Origin: Theropithecus gelada
Lineage: Eukaryota; Chordata; Mammalia; Primates; Cercopithecidae
Reading direction: 5' to 3'
NCBI RefSeq assembly: GCF_003255815.1
Contig: NC_037689.1
Location: 53,197,875-53,261,874, forward strand
Length of the DNA stretch: 64,000 nucleotides
Each line of letters opens with the position of its first letter. The stretch's first letter is position 1. Positions 12,070-22,744 of the stretch are shown one piece after another. The notes beneath the pieces are model-generated. The model searched no databases. It was not told the DNA's origin and saw nothing but the letters and a program-made list of their open reading frames with translations. The translations under genes and the position numbers were made by a program.

Positions 12070-12769
12070 CTGGAAATGATTCTTGATGCCATTAAGAACA
12101 TCTGTGATTGATAGGAGGTCATCAAAATATCAACATTACTAGGAGTTTGGAAGAAGTTGATTCCAACCCTCATGGATGACTGTCAGAGATTCAAGACTTC
12201 AGTGGAGGATGTAACTGCAGATGTAGTGGAAACAGCAAGAAAACTGAAATCACAAGTGAAGCACAAAAATGTGGCTGAATTGCTGCAATCTCATGATCAA
12301 ACTTTAATGGATAGGGAGTTGCTACTTATGGATGAGCAAAGTAAGTGGTTTCATGAGATAGTATCACATTCTATAGAGAAATCTTTCACAAAAGGAAGAG
12401 TCAACTGAGTGGCAGTCTTCATTGTTGTCTTATTTTAAGAAATTGCCACAGCCACCCCAACCTTCAGCAACCACCATGCTGAGCAGCCATCAACATCGAG
12501 GCAAGACCCTCCACCAGCAAAAGGATTATTACTGGCTGAAGGCTCAGGTGATTGTTAGCTTTTTTAGCAATAAAGTATTTTAAATTAAGGTATGTACATT
12601 GTTTTTTAAGACATAATGCTATTGCACACTTACTAGACTACATTATAGAGTAAACATAACTTATATGTACTAGAAAACCAAAACATTTGTGTGACTTACT
12701 TTATTGTGATATTTGCTTTATTGAAGTGTTCTGGAACTGAACCTGCAAAATCTCCAAGGTATGTCTGTA

Positions 12770-13129
12770 TTTAGTCTTGAGAGTCATGAGCATAAACAAT
12801 TGTAAACGTTGCAAGTACTTTCATCAAATGCATGGAAGCTTATCCTTAGTGTCTGGACTTCTCTGCAGATAATTTGTTTTAATTGCTACCTCCTCTCCTT
12901 TAAGATCAGTTTCCTTTGAACCCAGGGTGTCCTTCTGGTATCTTATCTATGTCATCTCAAACTCCTATGAAGGCTTTTTAGTTTTTTTATGTTTCTTGTT
13001 CCCGAAATATTTGCACAGTAGGTTGGTTGCCTTACTGTCCATGGCATCTCCTGTACTTCAATCATTTGCTGGTTGGTTTTTGATACTTTCTCTGCCTTTT
13101 CTCTGCTCTGCTGTTTATTACAGTTACGT
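12770..13129. other. Unique intronic DNA
   Basis: T-rich sequence after the Tigger1 end. No repeat family recognised; the next segment (13130 on) is an old repeat. Confidence 0.45.
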
Positions 13130-13556
13130 TTTCCTGTTCCCTTACCAATTGGCTTCCAAGTAAGTTTGGCCAATGGGAGTCACTGGCAGAAGCCTAGAGG
13201 GCAGGTGGAAAGGAGAAGTCAAGCTACTTCCTTTTTCATTCTACCTCCAGCAATAGGTCTGGCTAGCTGTGTCTCCTTCCTGGCTCCAGTTCCCTCAGAG
13301 CCCCTCCCTCATTGGTCCCAGCTGGCCAACGGTTCCAACTCCACCTTGATGTCCCTGACATCTGATGCTCTGGTGATATCACCTCTTGTCATTGTCCCTC
13401 CAGCCCTAGGTATCACAGAAACTTCATGCTGTGTGTGTGGTTTCTTAGCACTTCCATTCTTGAGTAACCAATTTCCCTGCATTAAATTCCCTCTGCTTGA
13501 AATAACTAGAGGGTTTATGTTTTCTAACTAGGCAGACCCTGATTGATACATCTCCC
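13130..13556 (+). repeat. Old interspersed repeat, family not named (copy A)
   Basis: Contains GGCCAATGGGAGTCACTGGCAG, CCTCCAGCCCTAGG, ATTAAATTCCCTCTGCTTGAAAT and CAGACCCTGATTGATAC in order. This arrangement (GGCCAATGGGA, CCCTAGG, TCTTCAAAT, GGACCCTGACTGATAC) is one I have seen repeatedly in primate DNA, but I cannot name the family safely. A related copy is at 34740-35240. The open frame of about 150 codons at 13073-13531 lies across it and has no recognisable domain. Confidence 0.6.
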
Positions 13557-13697
13557 AAATCAAAAACCTTAGTATAAAAACCTTCAACATAGCATATAAG
13601 GCTTTTCACAGCTTTAGTTCTCCTCATCTCTATAGCCATTCTATGATACCTCCACTACCGTAGAGTAGTACCACCATCATTTATTAGATCTTTATGC

Positions 13698-13960
13698 TTT
13701 TTTGTTTTGAGACGGAGTCTCACTCTGTTGCCCAGGCTGGAGTGCAGTGGCGCGATCTCGGTTCACTGCAACCTGTGCCTCCCAGGTTCAAGCAATTCTC
13801 CTGCCTCAGCTTTCTGAGTATCTGGGACTACAGGCACACACCGCCACTTCCGGCTTTTTTTATTTTTTTATTTTAGTAGAGATGGGATTTCACTGTGTTG
13901 CCCAGGCTGGTTTTGAACTCCTGACCTCAGGTGAACCACCCGCCTCAGCCTCCCAAAATG
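13698..13960 (-). repeat. Alu, antisense, 5'-truncated
   Basis: Reverse-strand Alu from the poly-T/GAGACGGAGTCTC side to GCCTCCCAAAATG; about 35 bases of the Alu 5' end are missing. Confidence 0.95.
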
Positions 13961-14284
13961 TAGTATTTTTTATCCTGAATGAGAATTGGGGGAGGGCAAA
14001 CACCACAGTAGAAAATGTATTATTCTAATTTGCATGTCAAATTAAAGTAAGCGTATGCTTTCCAAAAGTTAGGATAAATTGTGATCACGTGATCTTTAGC
14101 ACTTTGGTTAAGAAGTAAAATACTTCAGAAAAATTAAGTGGCTCCTTGAGTGTCAAAGGTGAACACCTAAACCTGGGTGGCTATCACTGTCTGAACACTT
14201 GGTATCTCAATTCAGGAACCCAATAGATTATTAAATAAGGAGAGACTGGTATATGATAATAACAACTAATAATGATAATGCGTA

Positions 14285-14535
14285 TCACTATTAATAGCAA
14301 TTATAATTCCTTAAGCAGTTACTACATCAGACATTCTGTCATCTTACATATGTCATCTCTAATCCTCACAACACAAGGTAAGTCTCACCATAACTACTTA
14401 ATACATCAAAAACTGAGGTTCAAAATTATTAGTGGTTTCCTTTTTGACCACAGAGAACTGGTGACAGAATCAGAATTTAAATCCAGCCTCAAAGTCAATG
14501 AACAGTTTTGCTGCTACAAAACATTGCCTCCAACC
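14285..14535 (+). repeat. MIR SINE
   Basis: GTTACTACATCAGACATTCTG, ATCTCTAATCCTCACAACA, AAAAACTGAGGTTCAAA and GAATCAGAATTTAAATCCAG are the ordered MIR motifs. Confidence 0.8.
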
Positions 14536-14988
14536 CTAAACTCATAAAGTGACAATGGGAAAGTCACAGTATAATCAATTAGTTCCCCCACTTAATGCAC
14601 CCCATAAAGAGTGCACATATCATAGTTTATATTTTAGATAAAAACAAACCTGTATTTTAAATTTATCACGTTATATACATTCTATTTAATTATAGGGGAT
14701 GGGAGAGACATTAAACTAAGCAGCAGTGGCTCTGCCGCTTAATCCCTGGTTCCTTCCTGTAACACGATGATTTCTATGTTTGGTCTTCTAAAATAATTGC
14801 CAAGGAGAGCTACCAAGTGGGAAAGAAGACAGATCCCTCCTCTGCCTGAACTTGAATCAACTGGCAAAACATTAAACCTCATAAATAACATTTTTCAGGT
14901 GTTCCTGTTTGGTTAATTATCCTCCCCCCGACCTGGGTCACCTGATTTGAGTTTACACTTATACTTTCAAAAATTAAGTGCTCTAGAA
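14536..14988. other. Unique intronic DNA
   Basis: No repeat or gene recognised between the MIR and the hAT-like element. Confidence 0.45.
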
Positions 14989-15598
14989 CAGTGCTACTCA
15001 AAATATGGACTTTCACAAGTATAAAAATGAACAGTGTGTTAAGTAACTTCGATAGCAATTTGACATTGCCATGACATCCAAATTCAGAGTGCATTCATCT
15101 CATGGAGCAGGGTACAGACGAGGTTGAGTGTTGTTGAACTTGATTATTGAGTTACATGTGGTGTGAATACATACTTGTCAGTTTCATTAGAATCACCTGA
15201 AAATCTGTGATGTGTAATATGTTAAAAACCACCACTGGCTGGGGGCGGTGGCTCATGCCCGTAATCCCAGCACTTTGGGAGGCAGAGGCTGGCGGATCAT
15301 GAGGTCAAGAGATCGAGACCATCCTAGCCAATATGGTAAAACCCCATCTCTACTAAAAATGCAAAAATTAGCTGGGTGTGGTGGTGCGCACCTGTAATCT
15401 CAGCTACTTGGGAGACTGAGGCAGGAGAATCACTTGAACCCGGGAGGCAGAGGTTGCAGTGAGCTAAAATCGCACCACTGCACTCCAGTCTGGTGACAGA
15501 GTGAGACTCCATCTTAAAAAAAACCAAAAAACAAACAACAACAACAACAAAAACACCACCAACAAAAACCCGGCCCTTCACCAGTTTGAGAAGCACTG
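14989..15598 (+). mobile_element. hAT-type DNA transposon remnant interrupted by an Alu
   Basis: Starts CAGTGCTACTCAAAATATGG and ends CCAGTTTGAGAAGCACTG, imperfect inverted termini of the CAGTG(N)TCTCAA kind used by hAT-Charlie elements. The flanking 8-mers CTCTAGAA (14981-14988) and CTCTTAAG (15599-15606) agree at 5 of 8 positions, as expected for an old 8-bp duplication. The core includes TTAGAATCACCTGAAAATCTG. The Alu at 15237 sits inside. The family name is not certain. Confidence 0.6.
15237..15570 (+). repeat. Alu inserted in the hAT-like element
   Basis: Dimeric Alu from GGCTGGGGGCGG with a long impure A tail that has become ACA/CAA-rich up to about 15570. Confidence 0.95.
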
Positions 15599-15615
15599 CT
15601 CTTAAGTGATAGCCT

Positions 15616-15755
15616 GTTTTTTGTTTTTTGTTTTTTTTTCAAGACAGGGTCTTGCTCTATTGCCCAGGCTGGACTCAAATTCCTGGGCTCAAGGGATCCT
15701 CCTGCCCCAGCCTCTGGAAGTGCTGGGACTACAGGTGCATGCCACCATGCCTGGA
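15616..15755 (-). repeat. Short Alu (monomer or internally deleted), antisense, own target duplication
   Basis: Reverse-strand unit of about 140 bp from the T tract, through GCCCAGGCTGG, to CCACCATGCCTGG. CTTAAGTGATAGCCT at 15601-15615 recurs as CTTAAAGTGATAGCCT at 15756-15771, so this short unit itself was inserted as a piece. Confidence 0.9.
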
Positions 15756-15775
15756 CTTAAAGTGATAGCCTCTTT

Positions 15776-16879
15776 ACAGACCAAGAAAGTAAAATATAAA
15801 AACAATCACCTTCTTACCAAAATTCATGCTTGGTAAAGAAATCTGTATGTAAATATATCAATATAAGCACCATTTGTCTCCGTTATATAAGCTTCTATTT
15901 ATGAGGGGGTGTAATGACTTTCCTGGAGTTATGCAAGCGATCAACACTTTGTGAAATAGCAAATTTTGAAACATTCTCACAGAATATCACCAATTCATAA
16001 ATAAGCTAATGATTCATCCACTATGTCAGAAGAGAGACTTTCAGAATATTTTTAGGTCATTTTATTACTACCGTAGAGGGTACAGACTTTAAAACCTCTC
16101 TATCTATTTTATGTGAGTGTTCTGACTGTTCTGAATCTCTTTCCAGCAAAATTGCAGCTCCCAAGAGACATACAGAGGTAATCAGACTTGTGGGCTTAAA
16201 AAAGAAATATTGGAAATGTCTGAATAAGAGCAGACACGTTTTTAGATGCCTTTACTCTGTGTGCAAAAATCATCTTCTGCAGATCCAGCTACATAAAATT
16301 GTACACATCCAGCACTTTTCTTCTAGCTGCAGGTGTAACCTTAATGTTCCTCTTATTTAGACCAGTAAACTACAGTTTGGCAGCTCTTTTAAAACTGTAA
16401 ACCAGTCAAAGTCTAAGGAACAATTCTTTTTGAGTTTCCTTCTGAAATAAGCTTTGAGAGATGCAATTCAGAAATATCTATTTATTTATGTTCTTCAATT
16501 AGAAGCTTTAAATCAAGTTATTTGAACAAGAAAAAATATTATAATATTTAGAATAGTCCATTAAAATGCCATAAATTTTGGTTTGGAAATTACATTTCTA
16601 TTTCACAAATGGGGAAAGTCAATGGATCCTAATCAAAGTTAAAAGAGCAGATTATTTCTCTTTTTTTTTTTTTATAAGCTGGATAGTAAAGGAAGAACAT
16701 TTATAACAGCCTTAATATCAAATTTGACTAAATCTTCCGTGCTAATTTTGTCAGCTAGGGAATAAAGAATGTCATATGGATTCCAGTTCAATTATGCTGA
16801 TAAAGCAGTTTTATAAATCATGCTAAGAATAATGGATGTTCCTTCGAGAACACAGAACTCAGAGTTCGTAAAATGTGTG
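15776..16879. other. Unique intronic DNA
   Basis: AT-rich, no recognised repeat except a T tract at about 16661-16674. No gene seen. Confidence 0.5.
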
Positions 16880-17194
16880 TTCTGGACTTGGTTCCTTATC
16901 TTCTACCGTATGTGAGTATAAATCAAATCAAGTCTTGAGCCTCAGTCTGCTCAAGTCCAAATGGAAAGACGGGAAGAATTACCCCATCCACCGAAATGGT
17001 AGCATTATTTCCCAAATCAAAAACTGGAAGGACACTCAAAGGGATGACAGGACAAAAAAATCTGAAACTGAAATTGATAGAAAATCCAGGTCATATGCCA
17101 GCTAATCTATAGCTGTGTAAGGATTAAATATGGTTATTTCTGAAAACTCTTTGCACATTGTAAAGTGCTACACAAATAAAGTACTATTATTACA
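16880..17194 (+). repeat. Probable MIR SINE
   Basis: CTTGAGCCTCAGTCTGCTCA, then AGCTGTGTAAGGATTAAATATGG and GTAAAGTGCTACACAAATAAAG fit the MIR 5' part with an interruption. Confidence 0.5.
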
Positions 17195-17206
17195 AATATA
17201 ATTATA

Positions 17207-17482
17207 GGATGGGCACGGTAGCTCATGCCTGTAATCTTAGCACTTTGGGAGGCTGAGGTGGGTGGATCATGAGTTCAGGAGATCGAGACCAGCCTGGCCA
17301 ATATGGTGAAACCCCGTCTCTACCAAAAATACAAAAATTAGCTGGACGTGGTAGCGGGAGGCTGAGGCAGGAGAATCGCTTGAATGCAGGAGGTGGAGGT
17401 TACAGTGAGATGAGATTGCGCCACTGCACTCCTGCCTGGCGACAGAGACTCCGTCTCAAAAAATAATAATAATTAAATAAAT
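17207..17482 (+). repeat. Alu with internal deletion
   Basis: GGATGGGCACGG to the A-rich tail. The right-monomer segment CCTGTAATCCCAGCTACT is missing between GGTAGCGGGAGG and GCTGAGG. Flanks AAATATAATTAT (17195-17206) and AAATATGATTAT (17483-17494) form the target duplication. Confidence 0.95.
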
Positions 17483-17639
17483 AAATATGATTATCCTATT
17501 ACTCATATCCTTTAGGTTGGTGGTGACAAAGAGGAACTAGGGGTTTAGGGCTGATAACATTCATACAACCAAGCTTTACTCTAGTCAGGAGTTAAATCAA
17601 AATCAGTCATTTAATGATGAAAGATCACTGGCCAACATG

Positions 17640-17745
17640 ACATATAAGAAAATGAAGACCAATAGAAAGACTTGCCCGAGATCACACCGAAGCTGGCATC
17701 TGAATCTAGATATCCTTTCCAGTTCAAAGCGTTATGGCAGTAAAA
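17640..17745 (+). repeat. MIR SINE fragment
   Basis: GAAAATGAAGACCAATAGAAAG, CTTGCCCGAGATCACACCGAAG and TGAATCTAGATATCC match the MIR core region. Confidence 0.75.
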
Positions 17746-18291
17746 AGTCAAAAGGCAGGGGTTTTAACACTGAGCAATATGTTAAGGAACTAGAAGCAAG
17801 AGCCAAGGAAAGCTAAATATTGAGTAGCTTAGTGGAGAACAGTTTAGTTCACAAAATATGCTGAGAAAAGCATTAGGACAAACTCCTAATGCAAAAGGAA
17901 TTCATAGTCATTCAGAATCCTGCAAGAGCATCCTCAGGAGGGAATACTTAATGGAATGTAGAAAGCCTATCAAAAGAGGAGAATGAGCAAATAACTATGA
18001 TATTCCTTCCTCTTGGGCAAGCTGAGGAAAGAGGTACAAGGATTTTGATGGCAGTGTTTTTAACTCTCTTGCAATTGCTGATTTATAATGATATTGATGT
18101 ATCTTTAAAAAGCTTTTCGCCCTGTTGACTTAACTAGGACTTAACTAGTTCTCCTAACTGGAACTGCTGAAGAATCACACCCCTAACCTCAGGCCCAGCA
18201 GACCCTAAAATTAAATCCTCATTTTAACATTCTGAAGCCCTCTGCAAACCACAGACATGAAGCTAAGGGCCACGTGCTGACAGACTGCCTT
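17746..18291. other. Unique intronic DNA
   Basis: No repeat or gene recognised. Confidence 0.45.
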
Positions 18292-18303
18292 CAAATCTTA
18301 TGG

Positions 18304-18623
18304 GTTTTTTTTTTTTTTTTTTTTTTTTTTGAGACGGAGTCTCGCTCTGTCGCCCAGGCTGGAGTACAGTGGCCGGATCTCAGCTCACTGCAAGCTCCGC
18401 CTCCCGGGTTCACGCCATTCTCCTGCCTCAGCCTCCTGAGTAGCTGGGACTACAGGTGCCCGCCACCTCGCCCGGCTAGTTTTTTGGGGTTTTTTTTGTA
18501 TTTTTAGTAGAGACGGGGTTTCACCGTGTTAGCCAGGATGGTCTCGATCTCCTGACCTCGTGATCCACCCATCTCGGCCTCCCAAAGCGCTGAGATTACA
18601 GGCTTGAGCCACCGCGCCCCGCC
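18304..18623 (-). repeat. AluYRa-type, antisense, Old World monkey lineage
   Basis: On its own strand this Alu reads GCGGTGGCTCAAGCCTG near the start, AACTAGCCGGGCGAGGTGG in the middle and GAGATCCGGCCACTG in the right monomer. These three features together mark the AluYRa group described from macaques, as I remember its consensus; human AluY reads CTCACGCC, AATTAGCCGGGCG and GAGATCGCGCCAC there. The 12-bp duplication CAAATCTTATGG is perfect (18292-18303 and 18624-18635) and the T tract is long, so the insertion is recent. This is the main evidence for the host group. Confidence 0.9.
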
Positions 18624-19147
18624 CAAATCTTATGGTTTTTAAAGACCACTTTTCCTAAGAATTCCAAAAACACTCAGAAGTCCACTTTTGAAAATTGAGA
18701 GCTTTTGCATCATTCAGGTGAGTATCATGCTGGATAGTAGGTTCCAAAAACTGGGCAACAGATTAAAGAGGGCTAGATCCTTCTGAAGAATGCTATAACT
18801 CAAGAAAAGGAGAATTGATACCCCTTGAGAAAAAACTTGTGGTTAAAAGGGCTTCAATGAAGGAAAAGGAAATTGGAATAAGTAACACCAGAACATATGG
18901 TGCATCTAGATTTTAATAAACTGCTTGAAATAAAATCAGCTTTCTGAAGTGCAGTGATTCTCTCTTCACATTATCCTATTTTTACCTATATGTTTCCTTC
19001 ATAAACTGGTATTCTTGTACTATACTGATGGTATCACAAAAAAAAACTCACACTGTAATTTAGAAAAGAACCACTGGGGAACCATATATTTTATTGTATT
19101 TATAATTAAGAGACCCCCAATAACACAGGCTAAGAAAAAATGTTTTT

Positions 19148-19448
19148 GTTTTTTTGTTTGTTTTTTTGAGACAGAGTCTTGCTCTGTCTCCCAGGCTGGA
19201 GTGCAGTGGCGCGATCTCGGCTCACTGCAAGCTCCACTCCCCGGGTTCACGCCATTCTCCTGCCTCAGCCTCCTGAGTAACTGGGACTACAGGTGCCCGC
19301 CATCATGCCCGGCTAATTTTTTGTATTTTTAGTAGAGATGGGGTTTCACCATGTTAGCCAGGATGGTCTTGATCTCCTGACCTCATGATCCACCCGCCTC
19401 GGCCTCCCAAAGTGCTGGGATTACAGGTGTGAGTCACCGCGCCCAGCC
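19148..19448 (-). repeat. AluY-like, antisense, inserted at the tail of an older Alu
   Basis: Full Alu in reverse with CAAGCTCC/GTTCACGCCATTCTCC, the AluY marks. The flank AGAAAAAATGTTTTT (19133-19147) recurs with one change at 19449-19463. Confidence 0.95.
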
Positions 19449-19463
19449 AGAAATAATGTTTTT

Positions 19464-19752
19464 AAACAGGGTCTCGTTCTGTTGCCCAGGCTGGAGTGCA
19501 GTGATGTAACCTTGGCTTACTGCAGTCTCGACCTCCCGGGCTCAAGCGATCCTCCCACCTCAGCCTCCTGAGTATCTGGGACTACAGGCACATGCCACCA
19601 TGCTCGGCTAATTTTTGTATTTTTTGTAAAGATGGGGAGACAGGGGTTTCACCATGTTGCCCAGGCTGGTCTCGAACTCCTGAGCTCAAGTGATCTACTT
19701 GCCTCGGCCTCCAAAAGTGCTGGGATTACAAATGTGAGCCACCGTGCCCAGC
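19464..19752 (-). repeat. AluJ-like, antisense
   Basis: Older Alu (CTCAAGCGATCCTCCCACC, AluJ-type) lying head-to-tail with the AluY at 19148, whose insertion took place in its A-tail region. Contains a small extra segment near 19634-19647. Confidence 0.94.
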
Positions 19753-19847
19753 ATAAATTCTACTCTGTTGATCAGTATATCTGTCCTTATGTAAATGCTG
19801 TCTTGATTACTTAAGTTTGTAGTAAGACTTGAAATTGGAAATTGTGA

Positions 19848-20158
19848 GGCCAGGCACAGTGGCTCACACTTGGAATCTCAGAGCTGTGGGAGGCCAAGGT
19901 GGGAGGATCGCTTGAGCCCAAGAATTTGAGACCAGCCTGGGCAACATGGTGAGACCCCCATCTCTACAAAAAATTAAAAACAAGATTAGCCAGGCACCAT
20001 GGCACACGGCTATAGTCCCAGCTACTTGGAAGGCTGAGGTGGGAGGATCTCTTGAGCCTGGGTGTTCAAAGCTGCAGTGTGCCATGATCAGGCCACTGCA
20101 CTCCAGTCTACGTGACAGAGCAAGACGCTGTCTTTAAAAAAAAAAAAAAAAGAAAAAC
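19848..20158 (+). repeat. AluJ-like
   Basis: GGCCAGGCACAG to A tail, with GGATCGCTTGAGCCC and GGGCAACATGGTGAGACC typical of AluJ. It is in inverted orientation to the two Alus just left of it, with a gap of about 95 bp. Confidence 0.94.
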
Positions 20159-20160
20159 AA

Positions 20161-20847
20161 TAAAAGTATTTTTAAGCAGCATATATTATATGTGTGTGGG
20201 CAGCGTGAACTTTTTAAAAAATATTTTCTTAAAATTTCAGTAATGAACTTATGGACCTAGACATAAATTGTGAGAAAAGGACAGGCTTTTAACCACATAA
20301 CTGCACTTCATGTAAATCAATATTATATTAGCATTTCAAAATAAATTCCAGAGCGTATTACTATCTAACATCTACCGATTTTGTAAAAGCTTTCTGGAGC
20401 CTTGAAGAACTCGGGGTTTTAAATCACCAAGCTAACCTATTGGAACAGTCTTTCCATTACATTTGTAAAAATGCTAATAGAAATCTAAAATTCACCTCAT
20501 GAATCAAACATATTATTACTTCTAGGGAGTGAAGAAGAATGTGCCCTCTCAATAACGAATGACCCAGAGGAGTCTAATGGGAAATATCTCAAGAGCCTCT
20601 CTATTTGACAACAGCTTGCCTCACTCAGCCTGTAAGACACGGATGGGAGGCATGATCTTCTCCTGTTGTTTGTTTTCTCAGAATGTACATTTTAAAACAT
20701 AGGAATGATTAAACTTTTAGAAATCCACTTGTCTGCAGAGTTAGCCTAAATGTACCTCTTGAAAAATGATGATCACAGCAAGTTTAGAAACAGCCTGCCC
20801 CACCCTCAGCCCAAAGTAAAAGAAAAACAAAATTCTTAGACACTTGT
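20161..20847. other. Unique intronic DNA
   Basis: No repeat or gene recognised. Confidence 0.5.
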
Positions 20848-20860
20848 CCAATATCCTCAC

Positions 20861-21172
20861 TTTGTTTTTTTTTTTTTTTTTTTTTTTTGAGATGGAGTTT
20901 CACTCTTGTTGCCCAGGAGGGAGTGCAACAGCGCGATCTCGGCTCATCGCAACCTCTGCCTCCTGGGTTCGAGTGATTCTCCAGCCTCGGCCTCTTGAGT
21001 AGCTGGGATTACAGGCATGTGCCACCACGCCTGGCTAATTTTTTGTATTTTTAGTAAAGATGGGGTTTCACTGCGTTAGCCAGGATGGTCTTGATCTTCC
21101 GACCTCAGGTGATCCGCCCGCCTCGACCTCCCAAAATGCTGGGATTACAAGAGTGAGCCACTGTGCCCAGCC
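20861..21172 (-). repeat. AluS-like, antisense
   Basis: Long T tract then a full Alu in reverse. The duplication CCAATATCCTCAC is perfect at 20848-20860 and 21173-21185. Confidence 0.96.
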
Positions 21173-21185
21173 CCAATATCCTCAC

Positions 21186-22744
21186 ATTTTAAAGATAAAG
21201 CACCAAGGCCTACAAAAAATAGACACGGGACACTTGGTCTCTTATATCCCACTCACTCCACTAGCATTCTCTACTACCATTCTATGACTACTGGGGGTAG
21301 TCACAGAAAAATGCTGAAAGAAAACTGATTTCCGTTGCTTTTAGTGATTTATTCCCTGTGAAAATCCAAGACAATGCTTTTGTCAAACCATTAATGTGAT
21401 GTAAAAAATTTTATGGAGACTCAAATTCCTAATGACTGTTCAATCATCATAGTGAACCTTTAAATTATTTCTTTGTTATGTCTTGCTTTGTTTGTGTAGG
21501 ACTCTGGCAATATTTTCTCTCAATTTTTTGTGTAGGTACACAGCCTAAAACTGAGGGGAACACAATATTTCTAAGACTTGACTGAAACCTCCTCTGAAAA
21601 GCCACTTTAGATCTGTTGGAAATAATCTCAAATTATCTTACTTTTTATTTATTTTTCAATCAAAAAAGTTCTATTTTCTCTACCACTAAAATGTCTACAT
21701 CTGCATTTTTCACGACTGGACATACAGACTAAAAATACATGAGATGATCTCCTTGAGTTTAAGGTTACCTGACAAAGTCCATGAGAATCAGGGTCCTTAA
21801 GCATAAATTATCTACATATATGTGGGGGTGGTGGTGTGTGTGTGTGTGTGTGGCTACTGTTGCTTTTCTGTCATAAGTTCTCATTGGTTAATGAACTGTA
21901 GCTATAAAGACACTAAGTAAGAAATGGAATAGGGGGTATTGACGAAGAAACTTTTTTACCAAACATCTAACTGTAAATAATATAAATTCATTTTAGAAAA
22001 TCAGTGGAAAAGGAATGAAAAAGAAAACCACCTAGAATGTATTAGAGAGCTCCAATGGTAATATCTCAAGCAATATTATAGCTTTTCATCAGTAAATACT
22101 TGCTACTTTTTCGGTTCTAACAAAATGTTTTCAGCTTCTAATCCAATTGTGTTCAAACCCTGGGTGCGGGGGAACACCTGAATGCTTTTGAGGGCCAGGC
22201 AGGTAACATAAACATGTGTTGAACAGGCTGCTTGGGAACTCTGGCAAATTAGAGAATGGAAATCTCCTTAGAAGTGGGCGTCTTTAGGAATGTGTAACCT
22301 ACTATGCATACTGTGAACCACTGTAGCTTCCACAGTAGAGTATGTCTGGAGTGGGGGAACAGAGGGAAAAAGCAACATCTTGATATTTTCAGCACCTCAC
22401 CAGAGACATGAGGTTCAGGTTTGATTAGCAGAGGGGGCTAGATGTGGTCTTAAACATTGACACGCCAGACCACAACACCATTTCTGATTTCAAGATACCT
22501 TTCATGAACTGACTGTAGTTGAAGGCTTCCAACCATTTCATCCAGCTCAAAGAGCAATTTGGACCTAGAGGGATACCCTCTTGATGAAGAAAAATATAAG
22601 CTAATAAGTAAAAACCAAAAAGCAATAAAAAGTTTATTTTCAGTATTTTATGCTTGTGTTTCGACTTTGAAACACTATAATTCTGGAAAGGAGGAAAGGC
22701 AGTACTGGTAGTTAATCTTATATGGGATCTCAAGGATACAGGCA
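21186..22744. other. Unique intronic DNA with a (GT)n microsatellite
   Basis: A (GT)10 tract lies at 21833-21852. Otherwise no repeat or gene recognised. Confidence 0.5.

Larger units (their letters stand above)
10337..12408 (+). pseudogene. Tigger1 transposase pseudogene (CENP-B/pogo-like DDE)
   Basis: Remnant of the transposase reading frame of the surrounding Tigger1. Readable pieces include about 10687-10881 and 12157-12408 (VIPTLMDDCQRFKTSVEDV-like, then CNQTL-type sequence), but frameshifts, stops and two Alu insertions separate them. The family binds the element's termini by a CENP-B-like helix-turn-helix and cuts with a DDE domain; none of that can be made from this copy. There is no sign of a preserved frame, so domestication is not supported. 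Confidence 0.9.
9919..12767 (+). mobile_element. Tigger1 DNA transposon (pogo/Tc1-mariner), nearly full length, dead
   Basis: Cut-and-paste transposon of the pogo type. It begins CAGGCTCATCTCATTTTATTG and ends CCAAGGTATGTCTG, the expected inverted termini, between TA dinucleotides at 9917-9918 and 12768-12769, the expected target duplication. Internal landmarks follow Tigger1 along the whole length: TTGAAGGTTTGTGGCAATCC, AATGGCCTCTAAGTGTTCAA (start of the transposase region near 10337), GTTTACAGCATGGTTTACTG, TTGCTGCAATCTCATGATCA and GCCACAGCCACCCCAACCTT. It is broken by Alus at 11078-11374 and 11751-12069. A long transposase C-terminal segment, with the DNA around 12370, is also internally deleted against the consensus as I remember it. 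Confidence 0.97.

Noticed and set aside
10687..12408. Tigger1 transposase pieces as a possible domesticated gene.
   Set aside because: Frameshifts, stops, deletions and two Alu insertions break the frame; no intact domain remains.
13073..13531. Open frame of about 150 codons, the longest in the window.
   Set aside because: It crosses an old dispersed repeat, has no recognisable domain, promoter or splice support, and its length is within chance for 64 kb.
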